From Thermoactinospora rubra (GTDB lineage: Bacteria > Actinomycetota > Actinomycetes > Streptosporangiales > Streptosporangiaceae), in assembly GCF_002093975.1 (NCBI RefSeq), contig NZ_KZ084326.1:186001-250000 (forward strand): DNA of 64,000 nt, in the 5' to 3' direction. The stretch's first letter is position 1, and the number at the start of each line of letters is the position of its first letter. Positions 19,048-26,781 of this stretch are shown piece by piece. A program made the position numbers and the translations under genes. Under the pieces are notes generated by a model, which saw only the letters and a program-made list of their open reading frames with translations, was not told where the DNA came from and made no database searches.

Positions 19048-20430
19048 TTACGGCGTGAAGATGTCGGCGGCGGTGACGGTGAGGAGACCGGGCGGCGCGT
19101 CGGTGACCTCGGAGCGGGCGCAGATCGCGTAGCGCAGGGTTTCCGGCTCGGCGACGAGATTGGCGGCCTTGCGCAAGAGGCGAGGCAGAATTCGTGTGGC
19201 CGAGACTGTTCGTGCCCACTTGGCTTCCCCCACGAGCACCGGCTCTCTGGCCCTGCCACGCAACACCAGGGCGTCGATCTGGTCTTGGCCGTCGCTGCGC
19301 CACCAGGGGCCGACGGCGACCACCTGGGGGTCGAGCTCCGCGGCGCGACGACGGAGATGGTCACGGAACGCCTCCTCATAAGGACCACCCATGTGATCGT
19401 CCAACCCTTCAAGCAGCACCGGGAGGATCGTCTCCCCGAGGCCGAGCTCGATCTTCGATCTGTCTCGTAGCAACGGCCCGAGATAGAAGCTCAGAAAGTT
19501 GTCCGCTATCCGGTAGATCTTGCGCTTGGACCGCTTCTCGTCCTCAGTCACCGGGATGAGGCGTTCCACCAGCCGTAGTTCGATGAGGCGCTCCAGCGTC
19601 CGGCTGGGGTCTGTCGCGACCATGTCGGCGATCTCGTGAAAGCGAGTCTTTCCCATGGCGATGGCGTCCAACACCGCCGCTGCCTGGTGACTCGATCCCG
19701 GTTCCGTGGCCAGGATGAGCTTGCCTTCGTTGTACAACGGTGCCATCGGGCCCACCATCAACGCCATGAGGTTGTCCCTGATTGACCGCTCCTGGTTCCA
19801 CATGGACAGATACAGCGGCACACCGCCGACGATCCCGTAAACCACGGCTCGGTCCTCTGGGGAGAGCGCGGGAAGCATCTCGGCGGCCTCGTGGGGTCGG
19901 AACGGGTGCAACTGGATCACGAGGTCGAACCGGCCGTAGAGGGGCGCGCGGTACTCCTGCATTTCCCACATGGCGCGCACAGAGGATCCGCTCAGGAGAA
20001 TCCGCAGCTTGGTCCGGCCGTGGAGGCGGTCAAGCAGCGCCCGCAGGACGCCGGGCAGATCAGGCGAGGTGGCGACCGTCTCGGGAAACTCGTCGAGAAC
20101 CAGCAGCAACGGTTCGCGCTCGGCCTGGGCGGCGAGATGTTCGAAGGCGTCGATCCAGTCCCGGTAAGGGTTGTCGACGAGCGAGCGCAGGCCCGTCGGG
20201 AGGACCTCGGCCGCTTGTTTGGAGAGCTGGAGAAGTTCGGCGGCGGGCGTGCTCCCCGCGCCGATGTGGAAGATCGCCCGGCGGTTCTCGGCGAACTTCC
20301 TGATCAAGGCGGTCTTACCGACGCGGCGTCGTCCCCAGATCAACCCCAGCCGGGGGTACGGCTGCGCCCACCACTGCTCCAAGGCTTCCAGCTCGCGTCG
20401 ACGGTTCACGAACCACGGCTGACGTGTCAT
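19048..20430 (-). CDS. AAA ATPase with C-terminal DUF234 nuclease-like domain
   Basis: A 460-residue protein of the archaeal-type ATPase_2/DUF234 group. It begins FVNRRRELEALEQWW, has Walker A GRRRVGKTALI, Walker B LLLVLDEFPE and sensor ILLSGSSVRAMWEM. A winged-helix section follows (AIAMGKTRFHEIADMVATDP) and then a PD-(D/E)XK-like C-terminal domain with DQIDALVL and VLVGEAKWA, where Asp, Glu and Lys fit a nuclease core. Such proteins are common in mobile or defence-like islands but their role is poorly known. Codon use is less GC-skewed than in the sdh genes. It lies between two copies of the sdhB 3' end, so it was probably acquired. Monocistronic. Confidence 0.82.
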   Translation of the reverse strand: MTRQPWFVNRRRELEALEQWWAQPYPRLGLIWGRRRVGKTALIRKFAENRRAIFHIGAGSTPAAELLQLSKQAAEVLPTGLRSLVDNPYRDWIDAFEHLAAQAEREPLLLVLDEFPETVATSPDLPGVLRALLDRLHGRTKLRILLSGSSVRAMWEMQEYRAPLYGRFDLVIQLHPFRPHEAAEMLPALSPEDRAVVYGIVGGVPLYLSMWNQERSIRDNLMALMVGPMAPLYNEGKLILATEPGSSHQAAAVLDAIAMGKTRFHEIADMVATDPSRTLERLIELRLVERLIPVTEDEKRSKRKIYRIADNFLSFYLGPLLRDRSKIELGLGETILPVLLEGLDDHMGGPYEEAFRDHLRRRAAELDPQVVAVGPWWRSDGQDQIDALVLRGRAREPVLVGEAKWARTVSATRILPRLLRKAANLVAEPETLRYAICARSEVTDAPPGLLTVTAADIFTP

Positions 20431-20434
20431 GGGG

Positions 20435-20493
20435 GTAAACCTACGTCATCAGTAGGCTACGTATAGCGTTGCCGACGATTAATGTAGGTTTAT
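20435..20493. promoter_or_regulatory. Inverted repeats in the promoter of the DUF234 ATPase
   Basis: GTAAACCTAC and GTAGGTTTAT flank a 39-bp space directly upstream of the ATPase start. A nested palindrome CCTAC-GTCATCA-GTAGG lies at 20440-20456. On the minus strand a TATACG-like -10 falls inside the repeat. The arrangement suggests autoregulation or a recombination end; there is no direct evidence for either. Confidence 0.4.
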
Positions 20494-20533
20494 CCTTCCG
20501 GCTGACGCTGCGCCAAAGCGATTCAGCCGCGCC

Positions 20534-20629
20534 AACGTCGGCGAGTGCACGGCGATCTGCTCCAAGGACATCCCGCTGGACACCGTCGCCCGGATGAACG
20601 CCGACTACCTCAAGGCCAACGCCAAGTAG
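20534..20629 (+). pseudogene. Orphan duplicate of the sdhB 3' end
   Basis: About 96 bases encode NVGECTAICSKDIPL and then the tail down to [10 protein letters not shown] plus the stop. They match the end of the complete sdhB at 18819-18914, with roughly ten substitutions, several of them non-synonymous. No start or upstream sdhB sequence is present, so it is not a gene. The divergence means it is not a recent exact duplication. It could be the tail of another strain's sdhB brought in beside the DUF234 ATPase, or the remnant of an older second copy. A strong hairpin follows, as after the true sdhB. Confidence 0.8.
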
Positions 20630-20642
20630 CCTTTGGCCGTCG

Positions 20643-20698
20643 CGGGAGCCGTACCTCTTTGCCAAGAGGTACGGCTTTGCCAAGAGGTACGGCTCCCG
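20643..20698 (+). terminator. Hairpin with duplicated 3' arm
   Basis: CGGGAGCCGTACCTCTT can pair with a 17-base perfect distal arm (20682-20698) or with a proximal 13-base copy, AAGAGGTACGGCT (20664-20676). Two mutually exclusive hairpins are therefore possible. It follows the orphan sdhB tail and most likely began as a terminator whose arm was duplicated by slippage (unit TTGCCAAGAGGTACGGCT). Confidence 0.6.
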
Positions 20699-21113
20699 CC
20701 CACCCGTTGCGCGACTACCGGGTTGGGCGCCTGATGCCCGCCCGGGCAACGGTCCTCGCCTCTTGGGCGCTTCGCGCCTTGGCGGCTCGGGCTGTCTCCT
20801 TGCCAGTCGCGGCAAGCCGCGACCCCTGGCGGCCCTCGCTTCGCTCGGACGCCCTTTCCGGGCGCGGGCTTCGCCCGCGCACCCCCTCGGCGATTATCGG
20901 ATCACCAGGCGTCGCGCCCGACGGGGAAGGATCGATCTTGAAACCGCTTCCTTGAGCATGGCAAGGCGACTGCCTCCCCATCGGTTTCCGGCTCACTTTC
21001 GCCTGAACGCCAGACGAGCCGCCGCACAGGTGAACGAACGAAATGATGACGATGGCCTGCACGTCCCGGTGAGGCGATCTTGTCCGTCCATATGGAAAGC
21101 GGAACCGCTTGCT
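20699..21113. other. Intergenic stretch without recognisable gene
   Basis: About 415 bases. The first half is rich in short GC inverted repeats (for example CGGGCGCGGG-CTTCG-CCCGCGC near 20858); the second half is plain. No ORF with coding character, RNA gene or promoter was identified apart from the -10 element at its end. Confidence 0.5.
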
Positions 21114-21119
21114 AACCTC
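21114..21119 (+). promoter_or_regulatory. -10 element for leaderless antitoxin transcript
   Basis: TAACCT ends six bases before the antitoxin ATG and no ribosome-binding site is visible, so the transcript probably begins at or next to the start codon. No clear -35. Confidence 0.4.
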
Positions 21120-21125
21120 AGCGGC

Positions 21126-21371
21126 ATGAGCGCGGGGCACGCGCTCGAAGAGCTGCACCACCTGGTGGATCGGCTGTCGCCCGACCAGGCGCGTCGGCTG
21201 CTGCGCCTGGTGAAGAGGGATCCGGAACCGGCTCCAGCCACGGACGATGGGCCGAGTGCGCCGGAGCGGCGCCGACGGTTGTCGATCGCGGGAATCGGCG
21301 CGTCACGCAAGGGTGATCTGTCGGAACGGGTCGAAGAGCTGCCGGCGGAACGCTTCAATCAGTCTTTGTGA
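21126..21371 (+). CDS. Antitoxin-like small protein (PIN toxin partner)
   Basis: An 81-residue protein, MSAGHALEELHHLVDRLSPD followed by QARRLLRLV, then a basic Pro-rich linker and the conserved end GDLSERVEELPAERF. It matches in style the small antitoxin-like proteins that precede PIN-domain toxins in actinobacteria: an N-terminal helical dimerisation part and a C-terminal toxin-binding tail. Its stop overlaps the GTG of the PIN gene (GTGA), the usual coupling. The antitoxin frame is intact although the toxin is broken. The DNA-binding type cannot be assigned with certainty. Confidence 0.65.
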   Translation: MSAGHALEELHHLVDRLSPDQARRLLRLVKRDPEPAPATDDGPSAPERRRRLSIAGIGASRKGDLSERVEELPAERFNQSL

Positions 21372-21785
21372 CTGGCGCCATCCTCGACACGGGTCCACTG
21401 ATTGCCGTAGTCGATCGAGACGATCGGCACCATGCGGCATGCGTATGTCTGCTGGAGGAGCTTGGCGGCCGCTGTATCAGCCCTCAACGGTGCTGATAGA
21501 AGCGGGCGGGGTCATCAGCAAGCAATATGGGTCCCCGCCGTACACGCACATTTCCTTGACCTCGTGCTCGACCAGTTTGAGCTGGTCGACCTCAGGCCAG
21601 AGGACGTGCGGCGCATGGCGGAACTTGTCCGGCTTTACGAGGATGCTCGGCTTGATCCGGCTGACGTATCTGTCGTGGCCATCGCCGAGCGCCTGCATAT
21701 CGTCCAGGTTGTCACCCTTGACCGCCGAGACTTTTGCCTGGTTCGCCCCAGGCACATATCCGCGTTCCGGCTCTTGCCCGAGTGA
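21368..21785 (+). pseudogene. PIN-domain (VapC-like) toxin with two frameshifts
   Basis: Three consecutive frames together give a PIN ribonuclease. The first, from GTG at 21368, reads TGAILDTGPLIAVVDRDDRH with the first catalytic Asp and runs to LLEELGGR. A shift near 21470 leads into PSTVLIEAGGVISKQYG. A second shift near 21530 leads into VHAHFLDLVLDQFELVDL, with later acidic residues in YEDARLDPADVSVVAIAE and the end TLDRRDFCLVRPRH. Two stops in the original frame make the gene inactive unless the shifts are sequencing errors. It would have cleaved RNA and been neutralised by the upstream antitoxin. Confidence 0.8.
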
Positions 21786-21912
21786 ACGCCACCGCGCGAC
21801 CGGTCGAATCCGGCTTGCTGATCCGCTGATCGGATGGGTAGCGCCGACCAGACGGGCACGGGAACCCACGGACAATCCAGGTCCACTGTGCGGGGCGGCG
21901 TGCGCGAATGTT

Positions 21913-22004
21913 GTGTGAGAGAACGATTGAAGATCGTGTGAGAGCACGGTCCGCCGGTGTGTGAAAACGCGATCCTCAGATGTGTGAAAACACGAATGCG
22001 CAGG
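21913..22004 (+). repeat. Four 23-bp tandem repeats upstream of a DUF4143 ATPase
   Basis: Units begin at 21913, 21936, 21959 and 21982, exactly 23 bases apart. Each starts GTGTGARARCRCGR, followed by a variable remainder. The conserved core of the last copy, GTGTGAAAACAC, is itself an inverted repeat (GTGT/ACAC), as expected for a protein-binding site. The array ends 23 bases before the ATPase GTG, so it lies in the promoter or leader. Weaker GTGTGC-starting units occur after the gene at 23289 and 23312, also 23 bases apart. Units are too short and variable for CRISPR. Confidence 0.8.
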
Positions 22005-22027
22005 TCCTGCACGGGTATCCTCGAGTT

Positions 22028-23272
22028 GTGGGATCAGCCGGTTACCTGCCTCGCCTCGTAGACCCGCTCATCGAGGACCTGTTCTCCACCTTCTCCGCGA
22101 TCATGCTCGTCGGCCCGCGAGCCACCGGCAAGACGACGACCGCTGCGCGGTATGCCCGCACGGTGGTGCGGCTCGACAGGGAGAACGAGGCGGATGCGTT
22201 CGTGCGTGATCCCGATGCGGCGCTGGCCGCGACGCCGGAGCCCGTGCTCCTTGACGAATGGCAGATCGTCCCTGAGGTGCTGGGCGCGGTCAAGCGCGCG
22301 GTGGACCGCGATCATCGGCCTGGCCGGTTTATTCTCACCGGCTCCGTATGGAGCGATTTCCGCGGGCGGACGTGGCCGGGTACGGGCCGGGTGATCAGGA
22401 TAGACATGACCACGCTGTCGGTCCGCGAACTGCAGGGCGATTCGCGGCGGCCGTCGGTCATCGACGCCCTCGCCGACGGTCGCCTGGATGAGTTGAGGGT
22501 TCCCGAGAACGCACCGGACCTGGTGGGTTACATCGACCTGGCGTTGAGAGGCGGTATCCCCCTCGCCTGTCTGGAGCCGAATGAAAGAAGGCGCCGCGCC
22601 TGGCTGTCGAGTTACGTCGGGCAGATCGTCACGCGGGACATCGACACGATCGACGGACAGCGGGATCCGCAGCGGCTCATGCGCTACCTGGCCGCGCTCG
22701 CGGCCAATACGGCGGGCGTGGTGGACGACAAGACGCTGTATGAGGCCGCGGGGATCCACCGGGAGACGGCGCAGGCCTACGAACGGCTGTTTCGCGATCT
22801 GCTGGTGCTCGAGAAGCTCCCCGCGTGGTTCAGCAACCGGCTCAAGCGCCTGGTCCGGACGCCGAAGAGACTGCTGTTTGACCCCGCCTTCGCGGCGAGC
22901 ATCCTGCGGGTCAACTCGCAGGGCGTGCTCCGGAGCGGCGACCTGATAGGGCGCCTCGTGGAGACGTTCGTGGCGGCGCAGATCAGGGCCGAATTGCCGG
23001 TATGCGAGTCCGAGCCGCACATGTACCACCTGAGGCAGATGGACGGTCGTCGTGAGGTCGACTTCGTTCTGGAGCTGGGTGGCGGGCGGGTGATCGGCAT
23101 CGAGGTGAAGGCCAAGGCGGCTCCCAAGCCGGAGGACGCCAGGCATCTCGAATGGCTGAAGGACGAGCTGGGGGAACAGTTCGTGGCCGGAGTGGTGTTC
23201 CACACCGGGAACATGATCTCCGAGCTGCGTCCCGGCATCATCGCGGCACCGATCTGCACCTTGTGGGGCTGA
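22028..23272 (+). CDS. AAA ATPase with DUF4143 domain
   Basis: A 414-residue P-loop protein of the AAA_14/DUF4143 family. It has Walker A LVGPRATGKTTTAARYA, Walker B PVLLDEWQIVPE, the sensor strand RFILTGSV, an HTH-like middle section (YEAAGIHRETAQAYERLF) and a C-terminal PD-(D/E)XK-like domain (REVDFVLELGGGRVIGIEVKAKA). The family is widespread and mobile and its role is unknown. The GTG at 22028 was chosen because a more upstream in-frame ATG lies inside the 23-bp repeat array. It is the second nuclease-like ATPase in this small island. Confidence 0.85.
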   Translation: MGSAGYLPRLVDPLIEDLFSTFSAIMLVGPRATGKTTTAARYARTVVRLDRENEADAFVRDPDAALAATPEPVLLDEWQIVPEVLGAVKRAVDRDHRPGRFILTGSVWSDFRGRTWPGTGRVIRIDMTTLSVRELQGDSRRPSVIDALADGRLDELRVPENAPDLVGYIDLALRGGIPLACLEPNERRRRAWLSSYVGQIVTRDIDTIDGQRDPQRLMRYLAALAANTAGVVDDKTLYEAAGIHRETAQAYERLFRDLLVLEKLPAWFSNRLKRLVRTPKRLLFDPAFAASILRVNSQGVLRSGDLIGRLVETFVAAQIRAELPVCESEPHMYHLRQMDGRREVDFVLELGGGRVIGIEVKAKAAPKPEDARHLEWLKDELGEQFVAGVVFHTGNMISELRPGIIAAPICTLWG

Positions 23273-23360
23273 GTTGCGGCACGGGGCGGTGTGCGGAAAT
23301 GGCACTGACGGGTGTGCGGGATCGGCAGTGTGCGAGGTCGTGACCGTGCCCGATTGATGA

Positions 23361-24584
23361 TCAGCTCGTCACCGTGACCGCCTGGCGCCCCTGGTTCACG
23401 GCGAGGTGGCGGCCGAACGGCCGCCACGCGAACACCGTGAACAGCGCCATCGCCCCCGCCGACACCCAGAACGGGCCCGTGAGGCCGAGCCACCGCGCGA
23501 TCGGGCCGCCGATCAGCGCGCCGATCGCGCTGCCGCCCACCACCAGCATCATGTAGACGCTCTGCACCCTGCCCCGCAGCTCGTCGGGCACCGCGCGCTG
23601 GCGCAACGTCACGCTCACCGCCCCCATGACCGACCCGTGGACGCCGAAGGCCGCCAGGATCGCACCGGCCACCCACGGCGAGGTCGCCAGGGCGAGACCG
23701 GCGTGGGTGAGCGTCTCGATGACCAGGCCGACGCGCAGCAGCAGCGAGTCGCGGAAGCGGGACTGGAGGCGGGGCGCGACGGTCGCGCCGATGATCGCGC
23801 CGGCGGCCATGGCCGTGATGAGCAGGCCGTAGCCGTACTCGTCGGCTCCCAGGCGGTCGCGGCTGTAGAGGACCAGCAGCGAGAAGGCCGACATCAGGGT
23901 GATGTTCATCAGGAACAGGGCGACGGCCAGCAGCCGGATGGCCGGGTGGCGCCACAGCCAGCGGACGCCTTCCGCCATGTCGGCGCGCAGGGAGCGGCGC
24001 TCGGCGGGCGGCGCCTGCCGTACGCCGCGGAGCATGGAGATCAGGACGGCGGCCACGACGAAGGTCACGGCGTTGACGCCGAACGGCACGGCGGCGGCGA
24101 GGACGAACAGGGCGGCGCCCAGCGGCGGGGCGGCGAAGGTGTTGAGCGCGAAGTACACGGTCTGCATGCGCGAGTTGGCACGCGGCAGGTCCTCCGACGC
24201 GACCACCATCGGGACGAGCGTGCCGGAGGCGTTGTCGCCCAGGGTCTCGCAGCAGCCGAGGAGGAAGGCGACCGCGTAGACGAGGGCGATCGTGGCGGCG
24301 CCCTGCCAGACGGCGACCGCGAGCAGGCCGATGATCAGGGCGCGGACGAGGTTGACCGCGACGATGAGCCTGCGGCGGTCGAGGCGGTCCACGTAGACGC
24401 CGCTGATGAGGGAGAACAGCAGCCAAGGGAGCTGGCCGGCGAAGACGGACAGGCCGACGAGCAGCGGGTCGTCGGTGAGCGAGGCGACCAGCAGGGGCGT
24501 CGCGGCCGTCATGATGCCGTCGCCGATGTTGGAGACAGCCGACGCCGCCCAGAGCTTGGTGAAGTTCCTGCCGAGTCCCGCCAA
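23361..24584 (-). CDS. MFS exporter (enterobactin-exporter/MFS_3-like)
   Basis: A 407-residue major facilitator protein with about twelve hydrophobic segments. The start LWAASAVSNIGDGIMTAATP and the loop motif GVYVDRLDRRRLIVAVN are typical of the MFS_3 group, which exports siderophores and drugs. A central loop contains RSLRADMAEGVRWLWRHP. No neighbouring biosynthetic or regulator gene indicates the substrate. It converges on the DUF4143 ATPase and has three 18-bp tandem repeats just upstream of its start. Confidence 0.82.
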   Translation of the reverse strand: MAGLGRNFTKLWAASAVSNIGDGIMTAATPLLVASLTDDPLLVGLSVFAGQLPWLLFSLISGVYVDRLDRRRLIVAVNLVRALIIGLLAVAVWQGAATIALVYAVAFLLGCCETLGDNASGTLVPMVVASEDLPRANSRMQTVYFALNTFAAPPLGAALFVLAAAVPFGVNAVTFVVAAVLISMLRGVRQAPPAERRSLRADMAEGVRWLWRHPAIRLLAVALFLMNITLMSAFSLLVLYSRDRLGADEYGYGLLITAMAAGAIIGATVAPRLQSRFRDSLLLRVGLVIETLTHAGLALATSPWVAGAILAAFGVHGSVMGAVSVTLRQRAVPDELRGRVQSVYMMLVVGGSAIGALIGGPIARWLGLTGPFWVSAGAMALFTVFAWRPFGRHLAVNQGRQAVTVTS

Positions 24585-24601
24585 GTCGTCTCCTCTGTCC
24601 C

Positions 24602-24655
24602 GTCTCCCGAGGGTTGTCCGTCCCCCGAAGGCTGTCCGTCTCAGGGGTGTCGTCC
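24602..24655. repeat. Three 18-bp tandem repeats upstream of the MFS gene
   Basis: Units GTCTCCCGAGGGTTGTCC, GTCCCCCGAAGGCTGTCC and GTCTCAGGGGTGTCGTCC follow each other without gap, 17 bases upstream of the MFS start. They could be binding sites for a regulator or simple slippage products. The remaining sequence up to 24837 holds the promoter of the plus-strand oxidase but no recognisable box. Confidence 0.6.
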
Positions 24656-24837
24656 CTGGGCAGCTGTGCGGTCCAGGGCTGGACGATCAGCCTCGCGGAT
24701 CAGGGCGGCCGCCAGCGAGCGAATCATGCGGATCTGCGGGAATTACGCGGAGCGCGGACAATCCGGCCGGGCGCCGATGAGTTTTCCCCTCCGTCACGGT
24801 CTACCTCGACGACACCACTGATGACGGAGGTTGACAG

Positions 24838-25992
24838 ATGACCCGGCTGATCGCTGAGCGCACCGGAACGATCCTCCCCGGCGAGCCGGGTTACGACGAG
24901 GCCCGCAAGGCGCTCAACCCCGCCCTCGACCCCCATCCCGCGATCATCGTTGACGCCGCCGCCCCGGCCGACGTGCGCGCCGCCGTCGCCATCGCCAGGG
25001 ATCGCGGCCTGCCGCTCGCCGTGCAGGCCACCGGCCACGGCACCCACGTCGCCGCGGACGGCGCGGTGCTCCTGCGCACCTCCCGCATGAACCAGGTCGA
25101 GATCGACCCCGATCGCCGCGTGGCCCGCGTGCGTCCCGGCGCCCGGTGGGGCCAGGTGATCGATGCCGCCGCGCCGTACGGGCTGGCGCCCCTGGCGGGG
25201 TCCTCCCGCGACGTCGGCGTCGCCGGGTTCACGCTGGGCGGCGGGGTGGGCTGGCTGTCGCGCAAGTACGGCCTGGCCGCCGACAGCCTGCTGCGCGCCG
25301 AGGTCGTCACCGCCGACGCCGAGCCGATCTCGACCGACGACCACCCCGACCTGCTGTGGGCGCTGCGCGGCGGGGGCGGCTCCTACGGCGTCGTCACTGG
25401 TCTGGAGGTGCGGCTGCACGAGGTGCCCGTCGTCCACGCCGGGATCGTCCCGTTCGCCGACCTCGACCGCTACCGCGACTGGGTCGCCACCGCGCCCGGC
25501 GAGGTGAGCACCGCGCTGATCATCAGCCCGGAGGGCGTCAAGCTGAAGGTCATGTACGCCGGGGACGACCCCGAGCGCGTGCTCGGCCCGCTTGGCGTGA
25601 GCGTCGAGCCGATGGCCTTCGGCCAGGCCGTCATGGGCGGCACCCCGGCCCGGCACCTGGACTTCTTCCACGAGCTGTCCGACGAGGTCATGGCCGTGGC
25701 CGTGCGGGCGGGCGAGCAGGCCACCGTGGAGATCCGGCACTGGGGCGGCGCCATCGCCCGGCACGCCGGTCCCGTGGCCGCCGCGCGGGCGAGCTTCTCG
25801 GTGATCGTCAGCGAGCCGCTGCCCGGCCTGGCCGAGGCGCTCGCGCCGCACGCCACGGGCGGCTCGTTCCTCAACTTCCTGGCCGACACCTCGCGCACCC
25901 GCCAGGCGTTCACGGGCTACGACCGGCTGGCCGCCGTCAAGCGCGCCTACGACCCGGGCAACCTGTTCAGCGTCGGCCACACCGTGAGCTGA
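24838..25992 (+). CDS. FAD-linked oxidase with BBE-type C-terminus
   Basis: A 384-residue flavoprotein. The PCMH-type FAD domain (about 35-200) includes LAVQATGHGTHVA, where the His could carry FAD, and GGGVGWLSRKYGLAADSL. In bicovalent enzymes of this group that last motif normally holds a Cys, replaced here by Ala, so only a single covalent link is expected. The LWALRGGGGSYGVVTGLEV segment and the C-terminal berberine-bridge motif YDPGNLFSVGHTV are clear. The protein is shorter than usual (about 450). It probably oxidises a small alcohol, sugar or secondary metabolite. AGGTTGACAG precedes the ATG. Confidence 0.83.
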   Translation: MTRLIAERTGTILPGEPGYDEARKALNPALDPHPAIIVDAAAPADVRAAVAIARDRGLPLAVQATGHGTHVAADGAVLLRTSRMNQVEIDPDRRVARVRPGARWGQVIDAAAPYGLAPLAGSSRDVGVAGFTLGGGVGWLSRKYGLAADSLLRAEVVTADAEPISTDDHPDLLWALRGGGGSYGVVTGLEVRLHEVPVVHAGIVPFADLDRYRDWVATAPGEVSTALIISPEGVKLKVMYAGDDPERVLGPLGVSVEPMAFGQAVMGGTPARHLDFFHELSDEVMAVAVRAGEQATVEIRHWGGAIARHAGPVAAARASFSVIVSEPLPGLAEALAPHATGGSFLNFLADTSRTRQAFTGYDRLAAVKRAYDPGNLFSVGHTVS

Positions 25993-25997
25993 ACTCT

Positions 25998-26651
25998 CTA
26001 CGCCACCTCACGCCACCCGCTGACGGTCTCCAGCCGGGCACGCCACAGCTCCTCGCCCTCGCCGCCCGGCTCCCACCGCCCGGCGAACTCCAGCAGCTCC
26101 TTGCACCTGGCCAGCATCGCCGCGTGCCGGACCGGCCACGGGGGCGCCGGCTCGCCGTACGCCTCGAAGAGGTACGGCAACGCCGGGACGTGCTCCGGGT
26201 GGTGCATGCGCACGATCCACTCGCACCACGCCAGGTCCTCCACCGGATCGCCCTGGTGCGCCCACTCCCAGTCCAGCAGCGCGGTCGGCTCGAACGTCTC
26301 GGGGTCCAGCAGCAGGTTGTTGGGCCCGAAGTCGCCGTGCACGAGCACCCCGCCGCTGCGCCGCGGCATCGACTGGACGCGCCGCAGCAGCAGCCCGCAG
26401 GCGGTGAGCACCTCCCTGGCGTGGCCGTCGTCGAGCAGGTCCTGGCCGTGCTCGCCGGGGACGAACCGGGTCGTGATGCTGCTGTCGCTCACCCTCACCA
26501 GTTGCGGCACCGGGAGCCTGCCCCGGTAGCGGCGCAGCATCGTGCGCTCGGTCTGGAGTCTGACCGCGGCGTCGGGGCCCTCGAAGTACTTGACGACGAG
26601 GAACTCGTCACCAGTTGTGCTGTTGGTGTAGCCGTGCCGCAGGTGCCCCAT
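25998..26651 (-). CDS. Aminoglycoside phosphotransferase-family kinase (small)
   Basis: A 217-residue APH-type kinase fold. The catalytic loop VLVHGDFGPNNLLLD and the metal-binding segment TALLDWEWAHQGDPVEDLAW are intact, and the N-terminal lobe has FLVVKYFEGPDAAVRLQTE with the ATP-binding Lys. It is shorter than true aminoglycoside kinases (about 260-300) and lacks their substrate loop, so it is more likely a kinase of a small metabolite. Convergent with the FAD oxidase (five bases between stops). Confidence 0.75.
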   Translation of the reverse strand: MGHLRHGYTNSTTGDEFLVVKYFEGPDAAVRLQTERTMLRRYRGRLPVPQLVRVSDSSITTRFVPGEHGQDLLDDGHAREVLTACGLLLRRVQSMPRRSGGVLVHGDFGPNNLLLDPETFEPTALLDWEWAHQGDPVEDLAWCEWIVRMHHPEHVPALPYLFEAYGEPAPPWPVRHAAMLARCKELLEFAGRWEPGGEGEELWRARLETVSGWREVA

Positions 26652-26781
26652 GGGGAGTTATCTTCTCGCAGTCCGGGGCGGATGGAAGGCGAAGGACGCA
26701 ACAGGTTGGCGACGGCGCCCGCCGTACGGGACGGAAAATGATTTGCCTGGTCAACGCGATGTTTGTCAGCCTTGACGGGCT

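Noticed and set aside
20545..20955. Protein-coding frame after the DUF234 ATPase
   Set aside because: It reads the orphan sdhB tail out of frame and then low-complexity GC repeats; no protein character.
21913..22004. CRISPR array
   Set aside because: Period of 23 with only about 14 conserved bases leaves spacers of nine bases; no cas genes.
21980..22027. ATG at 21980 as the start of the DUF4143 ATPase
   Set aside because: It lies inside the last 23-bp repeat and codes for non-conserved residues; GTG at 22028 begins the family sequence.
25998..26651. Aminoglycoside resistance gene
   Set aside because: The kinase core is present but the protein is short and lacks recognisable aminoglycoside-binding features; a general small-molecule kinase is safer.
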